Positions 1 through 5,720 of a DNA stretch of 5,970 nt are shown here, piece by piece. Origin of the DNA: JAZOTK01 sp045534775 (GTDB lineage Bacteria > Bacillota > Clostridia > RUG12999); NCBI GenBank assembly GCA_045534775.1, contig JAZSKI010000046.1, forward strand, positions 1 to 5,970, read 5' to 3'. The translations under genes were made by a program, and so were the position numbers. The notes under the pieces are model-generated. The model made no database searches. It was not told the origin of the DNA and saw only the letters and a list, made by a program, of their open reading frames with translations. Position 1 is the stretch's first letter. Each line of letters starts with the position of its first letter.

Positions 1-635
1 CCTATTTTACTTTTATCGCAAAGGAAATATTTTAATTTTGCGTTGTTAATCATCTTTTGTTTCAAGGCACATTCGTGCTCGTTGCTTTCTAAAATAGCAC
101 TTTCCGTTACCCCTTTACTGCTGAAAAACATTTTGCTTACGAAATAACTTTCTTCAATAACCTTTTCAGCTACTCCACCTACAAAGGATTGGTTCGGTCC
201 TACCTGTCCGCCTACACCGATAACCTTTATATTTTCATTACCCGACAGCTCGTTTATCACACGGATAGAGTTGGTAATTACTGTTATATTGGTCATTTTT
301 TTGATTTCCTTTGCCATATAGAAGGTAGTAGTCGAGGCATCAAGAAAAATTGTATCGCCGGGCAGGATATTTTTCACCGCGGCTTTTGCCAATTTTTCTT
401 TGATTTCTGAATTTATATGTTTTCTGTTTTCAAGTGATATTTCATAGGTACTTTCCGATGTTGATACAGCTCCGCCGTGAGTTCTTGTAAGCATTTCCTG
501 TTTTTCCAGCTTTTCCAGATCACGTCTTATAGTTTCCTCAGTTACGCCCAGCTTATCACTCAGCTTACTTACCCATACGGCACCATCGGTATCAAGCAGT
601 TCGAGTATTCTTTTCTGTCTTTCAAGCGCAAACAC
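1..635 (-). CDS. DeoR-family transcriptional regulator (3' end missing)
   Basis: My translation runs without a stop for 211 codons from a GTG at 635 to the window edge. About 40 residues are probably missing, since the family is usually about 250 aa. Residues 5-56 form the DeoR winged helix-turn-helix: an ERQKRIL start, a recognition region TEETIRRDLEKLE near 32-44, and RTHGGA at 51-56. The rest is the DeoR sensor domain, with DASTTT at 99-104, TNS at 121-123, GVGG at 140-143 and CDKSK at the visible end. Family members usually repress sugar catabolic operons and bind phosphorylated sugars. GTG is chosen because no other start codon fits the family N-terminus and AGGGG lies 7 nt upstream. It starts 13 nt after the pduL stop, so it is probably the last or a late gene of this operon and may control it. 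The effector and operator cannot be read here. Confidence 0.93.
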   Translation of the reverse strand, partial: MFALERQKRILELLDTDGAVWVSKLSDKLGVTEETIRRDLEKLEKQEMLTRTHGGAVSTSESTYEISLENRKHINSEIKEKLAKAAVKNILPGDTIFLDASTTTFYMAKEIKKMTNITVITNSIRVINELSGNENIKVIGVGGQVGPNQSFVGGVAEKVIEESYFVSKMFFSSKGVTESAILESNEHECALKQKMINNAKLKYFLCDKSKI

Positions 636-642
636 TATATCG

Positions 643-647
643 CCCCT
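643..647 (-). promoter_or_regulatory. Ribosome binding site of the DeoR-family gene
   Basis: AGGGG on the minus strand, 7 nt before the GTG at 635. It sits just after the pduL stop codon (651-649), so the two genes may be translationally coupled. It supports the GTG start. Confidence 0.55.
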
Positions 648-648
648 A

Positions 649-1284
649 TCACTTTTTGATTATTCTCACCTTGTCACCGTTTTTAAGTCCCGTAGAGTTT
701 GCATCGTCTGTATCAATATGCATTTCTGTATTAAAATCGTCACGCACTCTTACCTGAACATCATAGAATTTTGTAGGTTTAATGCCTTCAACAACAACAT
801 CAACATAGTCGTTATCTTTAATATTGTTTTCATCGGCATATTCCGGGGTCAGATGTATATGACGGTTGGCAATTATAACGCCTTCCTTCAGGTATACAGA
901 GCCTTTCGGACCTACAATAACCACACGTTCTGAGCCTTCCACCTTGCCCGAAGGACGAACCGGCGGGCTTACCTTCAGTATGAAGGTATCGGTTTTGGAT
1001 ATTTCTACCTGCGTATTAGCACGTACCGGACCAAGCACACGTACATTTTCTATGGATTTCAAGGAAGGACCTACTAAGGTTACAACCTCGTTTGACGCAT
1101 ATTCTCTACCCATTAGCACCTTTTTAACAGTAAGCTCATAGCCTTTACCGAATAAAATGTCCAGATGCTCTCTTGACAGGTGGATATGTCTTTGAGAAAC
1201 GCCTACCTTAATGGTATTTTTATTTTCTTTTATCTCATTGATAGCCGCTTTTACAGCCGCTTCAATACTTTTCATATCATACAT
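649..1284 (-). CDS. pduL: PduL-type phosphate propanoyltransferase (phosphotransacylase)
   Basis: 211 aa, the usual PduL size. It converts acyl-CoA plus phosphate to acyl-phosphate plus CoA inside the microcompartment, recycling the CoA used by the aldehyde dehydrogenase and yielding an ATP precursor. The two PduL half-domains are visible, each with a metal-binding motif: SQRHIHLS with His33 and His35, and ANRHIHLT with His142 and His144. A third motif, EMHIDTDDAN, holds His189. A conserved Arg110 in PPVRPSG is the likely phosphate-contacting arginine (family knowledge). Residues 1-20 are predicted to form an amphipathic helix (IEAAVKAAINEIKE), typical of an encapsulation peptide for cargo. 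The ATG at 1284 has AGAAAGG about 10 nt upstream. Met4 is an alternative start, but its spacing is poor. The gene begins 27 nt after the tandem shell gene and ends 13 nt before the regulator. Confidence 0.97.
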   Translation of the reverse strand: MYDMKSIEAAVKAAINEIKENKNTIKVGVSQRHIHLSREHLDILFGKGYELTVKKVLMGREYASNEVVTLVGPSLKSIENVRVLGPVRANTQVEISKTDTFILKVSPPVRPSGKVEGSERVVIVGPKGSVYLKEGVIIANRHIHLTPEYADENNIKDNDYVDVVVEGIKPTKFYDVQVRVRDDFNTEMHIDTDDANSTGLKNGDKVRIIKK

Positions 1285-1311
1285 AATATCATAGCCTTTC
1301 TGACATTATCA

Positions 1312-1950
1312 TCATACTGTCATATCAACAAATTTTACTATTTCATCATGGGGCGAAGGAATAACCTCACAGCCGTATATTTTACCTAAAGGCTCTGCAG
1401 CCTTGCAGCCGCTTTCTATCGCCGCTTTTACAGCTGAAACGCTACCGTCTATAATGTAGGTTACAAGTCGTCCGCCTAATCTTTTTTCGGTATGTACCAC
1501 TCTTACATTGGATGCTTTAAGCATAGCATCAAGTCCTACTACGGATGCTACCAGACCTTCAATTTCAATTAATCCAAAGGCTGCGTGAGGCTGCCTTTGA
1601 GTCTCAACGCCAAGAAGAGTTTTCGGTAATTTTTTATTAAACTTATCCCTGTTAATATCCAGCAGATACGCCATTTTTTCCACGCCCTCGCCGGGGTTTG
1701 GTATTATGTGAGAAACTATATATTTACCGTGGCTTTTAGCATAATTTACACCTGCATCTACCGCCGCTCTGACCGCCGAAACCTCGCCCTCAATTTTCAC
1801 CACCATTACAAGGGGTGCGGGTACGTCGGTTCTTATGGGACGGTTTCTGTCCATGGCAATTACAGACACATTAGCCGCTTTAGCCGCTGTATCTGCCACG
1901 CAAACAGCTGTTGTAAAGCTGTAAACCTCTATCATTCCCAAAGCTTTCAT
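1312..1950 (-). CDS. Tandem BMC-domain shell protein (BMC-T, divergent type)
   Basis: 212 aa with two BMC domains in normal order. Domain 1 (about 4-92) starts GMIEVYS and ends SHIIPNPGEGVEK. Domain 2 (about 125-208) starts GLIEIEGLVASVVGLDAM and ends EVIPSPHDEIVK. Such proteins form pseudohexameric trimers in the shell facets. The loops expected to line the pore differ: domain 1 has a long insert with basic and proline residues (MDRNRPIRTDVPAPL, 33-47), while domain 2 has a classic short loop (KRLGGRL, 156-162). A basic linker of about 30 residues (93-124) joins the domains. There is no cysteine in the domain 1 loop, so this is not a second PduT. The ATG at 1950 has AAAGGA 8 nt upstream. The gene ends with tandem stops (TGA TGA TAA). 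Exact subtype and cargo are unknown to me. Confidence 0.93.
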   Translation of the reverse strand: MKALGMIEVYSFTTAVCVADTAAKAANVSVIAMDRNRPIRTDVPAPLVMVVKIEGEVSAVRAAVDAGVNYAKSHGKYIVSHIIPNPGEGVEKMAYLLDINRDKFNKKLPKTLLGVETQRQPHAAFGLIEIEGLVASVVGLDAMLKASNVRVVHTEKRLGGRLVTYIIDGSVSAVKAAIESGCKAAEPLGKIYGCEVIPSPHDEIVKFVDMTV

Positions 1951-1970
1951 ACTTACATTCCTTTCTGTTT

Positions 1971-2001
1971 TTTAAACACCTTTAAATCAAGGCTGTTTAA
2001 A
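1971..2001 (-). repeat. AT-rich imperfect hairpin in the 71-nt spacer before the tandem shell gene
   Basis: TTTAAAC at 1971-1977 pairs with GTTTAAA at 1995-2001, and CCTT at 1979-1982 pairs with AAGG at 1989-1992 around a 6-nt loop. No run of T follows it on the minus strand, so it does not look like an intrinsic terminator. It lies between the aldehyde dehydrogenase stop and the ribosome binding site of the next gene. It may affect transcript processing or stability, but the stem is mostly A-T and could be chance. Confidence 0.35.
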
Positions 2002-2021
2002 CTGTAATTTTACCGACAGGC

Positions 2022-3419
2022 TTATACTATATGCAAACCGTCTACCAAAACACAACGACGCTGTCTCGTAAAGGAATGAGCCGCTGTCAGAACTTCGCCT
2101 GTAGGACCTGCGATAGTAAAGGTTGTATAACCCTCACCGCCGGCACCGATACCTGCATAGGAAGGCGCATTTTTAACAAATATTGTTGTTTCAACGGCTT
2201 TTGCAAAGTTTGTAAGGTTGTCAATGTTCTTTGAGTGGATGTGTGCAGAGTGGCGATTGCCGTGCTCTGCTCTGCAAGCCTCTTTGATTGCTGTTTCTAT
2301 GTTATCAACTCTTACAACAGCAAGGACAGGCATCATCATTTCTACCTGAACAAAGGGATGGTCTGCATCTGTTTCGCAAATTACAAGCTTAGCTTCAGCA
2401 TCAATACCGATAGCTTTGAGGAACTTGCTTGCATCCTTACCTACCCAGTCCTTGTTAATGGAATATTTGCCGTTTTTGTTTACAAGAATTATATCCTTCA
2501 GCTTTTCAGCCTGGTCTTTATTTATGTGGTATGCACCGCTTTTTACCATATTGTAAATAAGCTCATCTGCAATGTTGGCAAAAGCAAAACATTCTTTTTC
2601 TGCAATACAAGGCAGGTTGTTATCAAAGCTTGCACCGTCTACTATATCCTTAGCGGCTTTTGCAATATCTGCTGTATCGTCAACGATAACAGGGGGGTTA
2701 CCCGCACCTGCACCGATAGCCTTTTTACCGGAAGAAAGAAGGGCTTTAACAACGCCGGGACCGCCTGTTGCAACAAGCATTCTTACTATAGGAGAGTTCA
2801 TCATCTCGTCAGAGCTTTCCTTTGTAGGATTCGCCACGGTTACAACCAGGTTTTCGGGTCCGCCGCATTCCTGAACTGCACGGTTTACCAAATCTACAGC
2901 ATAGTTAGCTGTACGTTTTGCGTTGGGATGGGGATTAAATACTACTGCGTTACCGCCTGCTATCATACCCATTGAGTTACAAAGTACGGTTTCACTGGGG
3001 TTAGTGGAAGGAGTGATACTTCCTATAACACCGTAGGGTGCCATTTCAACCAGGGTCATACCACAGTCGCCCGTCATAACGCGAGGTGACAAATCTTCTG
3101 TACCGGGGGTTTTATTTGCAACAAGCTGGTGTTTTATTGTCTTATCCTTAACATTACCCATGCCGGTTTCTTCAACGCCGAGCTTAGCCATAATTTCAGC
3201 TTCTGCAAGAGTCAGCTCACGGATTTTGGAAATCATCTTTTCACGTTGAGCCACAGAGTAACCTCTGAACTGCTTATAAGCCTTATCAACTGCCGCAAGA
3301 GCATCTGTCATATTATCAAACACGCCAAGCTGTTTTCTTTCCACGTTTACCTTACCGCTCTGAATGTTAGTCATAACAGCCTGAACTATCTCTTTGATGT
3401 TTCTTTCATTTAATTCCAT
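2022..3419 (-). CDS. pduP: CoA-acylating aldehyde dehydrogenase, PduP/EutE type
   Basis: 465 aa, full length for PduP/EutE (about 465). It oxidises an aldehyde (propionaldehyde or acetaldehyde in known cases) with NAD+ and CoA to acyl-CoA and NADH in the microcompartment lumen. The catalytic cysteine is Cys271 in NNLPCIAEKE, a context closer to PduP than to EutE. A nucleotide-binding TGGPG lies at 218-222, followed by GAGAGNPPVIVD. The C-terminus, RRCVLVDGLHIV, is typical of the family. Residues 5-22 form a predicted amphipathic helix (ERNIKEIVQAVMTNIQSG), an encapsulation peptide. I chose the ATG at 3419 because GAGGTG at 3431-3426 lies 6 nt before it. A GTG at 3428 is in frame but is itself part of that ribosome binding site. 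The gene follows the PduT-like gene by 19 nt. Substrate chain length cannot be told from this sequence. Confidence 0.97.
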   Translation of the reverse strand: MELNERNIKEIVQAVMTNIQSGKVNVERKQLGVFDNMTDALAAVDKAYKQFRGYSVAQREKMISKIRELTLAEAEIMAKLGVEETGMGNVKDKTIKHQLVANKTPGTEDLSPRVMTGDCGMTLVEMAPYGVIGSITPSTNPSETVLCNSMGMIAGGNAVVFNPHPNAKRTANYAVDLVNRAVQECGGPENLVVTVANPTKESSDEMMNSPIVRMLVATGGPGVVKALLSSGKKAIGAGAGNPPVIVDDTADIAKAAKDIVDGASFDNNLPCIAEKECFAFANIADELIYNMVKSGAYHINKDQAEKLKDIILVNKNGKYSINKDWVGKDASKFLKAIGIDAEAKLVICETDADHPFVQVEMMMPVLAVVRVDNIETAIKEACRAEHGNRHSAHIHSKNIDNLTNFAKAVETTIFVKNAPSYAGIGAGGEGYTTFTIAGPTGEVLTAAHSFTRQRRCVLVDGLHIV

Positions 3420-3425
3420 TTCATT

Positions 3426-3431
3426 CACCTC
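3426..3431 (-). promoter_or_regulatory. Ribosome binding site that fixes the aldehyde dehydrogenase start
   Basis: GAGGTG on the minus strand, 6 nt before the ATG at 3419. It overlaps an in-frame GTG at 3428 that an automatic caller could take as the start, adding three residues. Confidence 0.7.
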
Positions 3432-3438
3432 GTATTAA

Positions 3439-3987
3439 TTACAATATAGTTGACCATAATTTTTTATCAGGGTTAGGTATTACGGATCTGTCAAGGAACA
3501 TTCCCTTGTCTCCCGCCGCCGATTCAGCACGTTCAATCGCCGCTGTTACCGCCGCAACCTCGCCTGTTATCAGCATATAGGATTTACCGCACATACCACG
3601 TGCTATACGCAGTTCGATAAGCTGTACCTCAGCAGTTTTAGCCGCTACATCCGCCGCTACGATAATCGCCGCCGCAGAATAGGTCTCAAGAACGCCAAGG
3701 GCGTTGGGGTTTTCGACTGCGTTTGTTCCGTAAATGGCGGGGAAAATAGATTCCTCAGGATTGCCCAGTACAAAGCTGTCGATAAGCTCGGCACCGAATT
3801 GTACCGTTGCCGCATCTACCGCCGCCCGCACTGCCGACAGGTCGCCTTTTACGATAATTATGTATTTACCCGGACATACTACCTGTGCTTCAATGATGTC
3901 AATTTCCGAAGTCTTTATCATCAAATCAGCCGCTTTTATGCCCGTTGATACTGTTTTGTACTCTACCATTCCGATTGCTTTACTCAT
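3439..3987 (-). CDS. pduT: PduT-like tandem BMC shell protein with Fe-S pore cysteine
   Basis: 182 aa, close to PduT length (184). Two BMC domains are seen: about 4-83 (AIGMVEYKTVSTGIKAAD) and about 97-175 (LGVLETYSAAAIIVAADVAAK, ending RSVIPNPDKKLW). The first pore loop reads VVCPGKY with Cys38. This is the same position and context as the PduT cysteine that, three per trimer, holds a 4Fe-4S cluster in the central pore (established for enterobacterial PduT). A second cysteine, Cys133, lies in the domain 2 loop (GMCGKSY). The likely role is electron transfer across the shell, or Fe-S cluster transfer. The neighbour just upstream is the PduS-like oxidoreductase, a reported partner of PduT. The genes are 6 nt apart, and the ribosome binding site AGGAAGGA lies in the last codons of pduS, so coupled translation is likely. 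Confidence 0.95.
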   Translation of the reverse strand: MSKAIGMVEYKTVSTGIKAADLMIKTSEIDIIEAQVVCPGKYIIIVKGDLSAVRAAVDAATVQFGAELIDSFVLGNPEESIFPAIYGTNAVENPNALGVLETYSAAAIIVAADVAAKTAEVQLIELRIARGMCGKSYMLITGEVAAVTAAIERAESAAGDKGMFLDRSVIPNPDKKLWSTIL

Positions 3988-3993
3988 TTAGGC

Positions 3994-5328
3994 TTATCCT
4001 TCCTGATTTTTAATCAAAATATATCTGTCTGTTACCTCCATAACCTGACCGGCTATAGAAGAATGTGTGTTTATACTTAAACCCTCCGCAGCTTTACCGA
4101 TAACCTGACCGCGTTTTACCGTGTCACCTTTTTTAACAACCGCTTTTGACGGTGCTCCGATATGACCTGCGAGAGATATTTTTACAGTTTTAGGATTGAG
4201 CTTCTCCTCGTGTAAGGGTGCCATCACATCGTATTTACTCAAACCGAGTCTTGAAACAAGGCGTTTCATCGGTATCTTGCGATAGTCACGTTTAGGCGAT
4301 ACCTCGTCTCCTTTAATATCTGTAGGAATCGGTATTCCCTTTTTTCTAAGCTCGTTTTTAAACGTCGCCATAAGGGTTTTGGGTGACAGGTTCTGACCGC
4401 AGGAATACATTTCACATACTCCGCAACCCGAACAGAACATGGTTCCCACATACGCCTTTATGTCACCGAAATCTCCGCTGGTGGCCGCTCTCATAAATTC
4501 ATGAGGCTCTATAGGGTGTCCCAACAGGTTTCTCGGGCACAAATCCGTACACATTCTGCATTGACAGCAAGCACTCATGGCACGTTTCATATCTATGGTA
4601 ATTTTACTTGTTCTCTTGCTTATAATATAATGATTTTTCGGCATTACGAGGATTGCGTTAGTGGTTTTTCCCACCACGTCCGATGCGGTTGTCAAAACTC
4701 CCGTCATGGGACCGCCGCTTATAATATCATATTCCTCTACCGTTGTTCCTCCCGCTTCCTTTATCAGGTCGGCAAATTTCATACCGATAGGAGCCTTTAT
4801 CGTAATGGGATTATTTACTTCACCCGTTACGGTTACATATTTTTCAGTTACAGGCATATTGTTTGTGATGGCGTTATAGGCGTTGTAGACCGTTTCTACA
4901 TTCATTACCGTTACGCCTGCTGAAATGGGAATATTCCCCGGTTCTATTCTTCTGCCTGTAGTTTCGTAAATTGCAATAAGTTCATCGCCGGCAGGATATA
5001 CCTCCGGCAAAAATCCAATTCTGATTTTCCCGAAAAATTCGAGATTTTCGTTTATTGCCGCCACAGCTTCGGTATAATGCTTTTTAATGGCAATTACCAC
5101 CTCTTTAGCACCTACCGCCTCGGCAATGGTGTCAAGGGTACTGAGGATTTCGTAAGCATATTTCCCCATTACCTGTCTGTGAACTCTCAGCAGCGGTTCA
5201 CATTCCGCACAGTTGAGAAGAAGGATGTCTGCTCGCTTATCCAGCTTTGCATACGTAGGAAAACCCGCACCGCCGGCACCTGCTATTCCATTTTGTTTTA
5301 ATATATCAACAAGTACGTCAAGTGTCAT
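3994..5328 (-). CDS. pduS: PduS-like RnfC-family flavin/Fe-S oxidoreductase
   Basis: 444 aa, close to PduS (about 450). Domain order: an N-terminal NADH/FMN-binding domain with GAGGAGFPT at 17-25 and NCAECEP at 39-45; a SLBB-like domain at about 161-215; two 4Fe-4S motifs, C254-x2-C257-x2-C260-x3-C264-P and C299-x2-C302-x2-C305-x4-C310; and a C-terminal barrel-sandwich region at about 385-435. PduS is known as a flavin and Fe-S cobalamin reductase of the propanediol metabolosome. RnfC is the related soluble subunit of a membrane complex. The gene order next to a PduT-like shell gene, and the lack of other rnf genes, favour PduS. No cobalamin enzyme or PduO is visible, so it may instead pass electrons from NADH to PduT or elsewhere (inference). 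The ATG at 5328 has AGGAAGG 5 nt upstream and lies 20 nt after the vertex gene. Confidence 0.95.
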   Translation of the reverse strand: MTLDVLVDILKQNGIAGAGGAGFPTYAKLDKRADILLLNCAECEPLLRVHRQVMGKYAYEILSTLDTIAEAVGAKEVVIAIKKHYTEAVAAINENLEFFGKIRIGFLPEVYPAGDELIAIYETTGRRIEPGNIPISAGVTVMNVETVYNAYNAITNNMPVTEKYVTVTGEVNNPITIKAPIGMKFADLIKEAGGTTVEEYDIISGGPMTGVLTTASDVVGKTTNAILVMPKNHYIISKRTSKITIDMKRAMSACCQCRMCTDLCPRNLLGHPIEPHEFMRAATSGDFGDIKAYVGTMFCSGCGVCEMYSCGQNLSPKTLMATFKNELRKKGIPIPTDIKGDEVSPKRDYRKIPMKRLVSRLGLSKYDVMAPLHEEKLNPKTVKISLAGHIGAPSKAVVKKGDTVKRGQVIGKAAEGLSINTHSSIAGQVMEVTDRYILIKNQEG

Positions 5329-5348
5329 TTTAGCCTTCCTTTCCGCAA

Positions 5349-5618
5349 TCAGAATTTATCAAACTGCGCCCCGTCATCAATTATACCGACTATAGCCGCG
5401 TCAACCGGTGAATTATCCATGTTGCAACCTATTCTCGCCGCACTACCGAGAGCAACGAGAACAATCTCACCTATGCCGGCACCTATATTGTCAACCGCAA
5501 CCAGCTTTTTGTTTTTGCTTTCTGCGTCACAGGGCTGAACTATCATAAATTTACAACCTGTTAATTTTTCATTTTTGCGTGTTGAAACAACACTGCCAAC
5601 AACCTTGCATATAGTCAT
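5349..5618 (-). CDS. eutN: BMC-P pentameric vertex protein (EutN/PduN/CcmL family)
   Basis: 89 aa, the usual size for this family. It forms pentamers that cap the vertices of the microcompartment. The sequence begins MTICKVVGSVVSTRKNEKL, as family members do, then has VDNIGAGIGE at 42-51, GSAAR at 58-62 and PVDAAIVGIID at 71-81. I chose the ATG at 5618 because the family N-terminus begins there and GGAG lies 7 nt upstream. The open frame extends 8 codons further to a TTG at 5642, but those codons cover the ribosome binding site and part of a hairpin. The orthologue could equally be called pduN; the symbol reflects the family and not the pathway. Confidence 0.96.
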   Translation of the reverse strand: MTICKVVGSVVSTRKNEKLTGCKFMIVQPCDAESKNKKLVAVDNIGAGIGEIVLVALGSAARIGCNMDNSPVDAAIVGIIDDGAQFDKF

Positions 5619-5625
5619 AGCTTTT

Positions 5626-5629
5626 CTCC
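5626..5629 (-). promoter_or_regulatory. Ribosome binding site of the vertex protein gene
   Basis: GGAG on the minus strand, 7 nt before the ATG at 5618. It lies 4 nt downstream of the 5634-5649 hairpin and decides between the ATG and an upstream TTG at 5642. Confidence 0.65.
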
Positions 5630-5633
5630 ATTC

Positions 5634-5649
5634 TGCCGCCAAAGCGGCA
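5634..5649 (-). repeat. Small GC-rich inverted repeat just upstream of the vertex gene ribosome binding site
   Basis: TGCCGC at 5634-5639 pairs with GCGGCA at 5644-5649 around a 4-nt loop. Its GGCGGC sequence on the minus strand could also pair with the GCCGCC arm of the stronger hairpin at 5657-5676, so the two may be alternative structures. Confidence 0.45.
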
Positions 5650-5656
5650 TTTATGA

Positions 5657-5676
5657 GTCGGCGGCTGACCGCCGAC
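5657..5676 (-). repeat. GC-rich stem-loop between the shell hexamer and vertex genes
   Basis: GTCGGCGG at 5657-5664 and CCGCCGAC at 5669-5676 form a perfect 8-bp stem with a 4-nt loop. No T-run follows on the minus strand, so it is not a standard intrinsic terminator. A role as an mRNA 3'-end stabiliser or partial attenuator after the shell hexamer gene fits the location, but this is inference. Confidence 0.6.
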
Positions 5677-5701
5677 CCTTATTAAACACCTGAATTACCC
5701 G

Positions 5702-5720
5702 CCTATTATTTTATAATAGG
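5702..5720 (-). repeat. Perfect AT-rich inverted repeat overlapping the end of the shell hexamer gene
   Basis: CCTATTAT at 5702-5709 and ATAATAGG at 5713-5720 form an 8-bp stem with a 3-nt loop. It contains the last codons and the stop (TAA at 5708-5706) of the BMC-H gene. It is weak thermodynamically, and no T-run follows it. Confidence 0.45.

Noticed and set aside
1995..2002. GTTTAAAC palindrome as a regulator operator
   Set aside because: It is a short AT-rich palindrome inside an operon, with no promoter elements around it. I treat it only as part of a possible hairpin.
2235..2975. Long forward-strand open frame (246 codons) opposite the aldehyde dehydrogenase gene
   Set aside because: Its product is rich in Cys, Tyr and His with no recognisable domain, and it lies wholly antisense to a clear, conserved gene. 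It is a shadow of the codon pattern on the other strand.
4501..4923. Forward-strand open frame opposite the pduS-like gene
   Set aside because: It is antisense to a complete gene with intact Fe-S motifs, and its product resembles no family I know.
3994..5328. Reading the PduS-like gene as rnfC of a membrane Rnf complex
   Set aside because: No rnfD, G, E, A or B gene is adjacent, and the gene sits between a BMC vertex gene and a PduT-like gene.
5657..5676. Stem-loop as an intrinsic transcription terminator
   Set aside because: No T-run follows the stem on the minus strand (it continues TCATAAATG), and the genes downstream belong to the same functional set.
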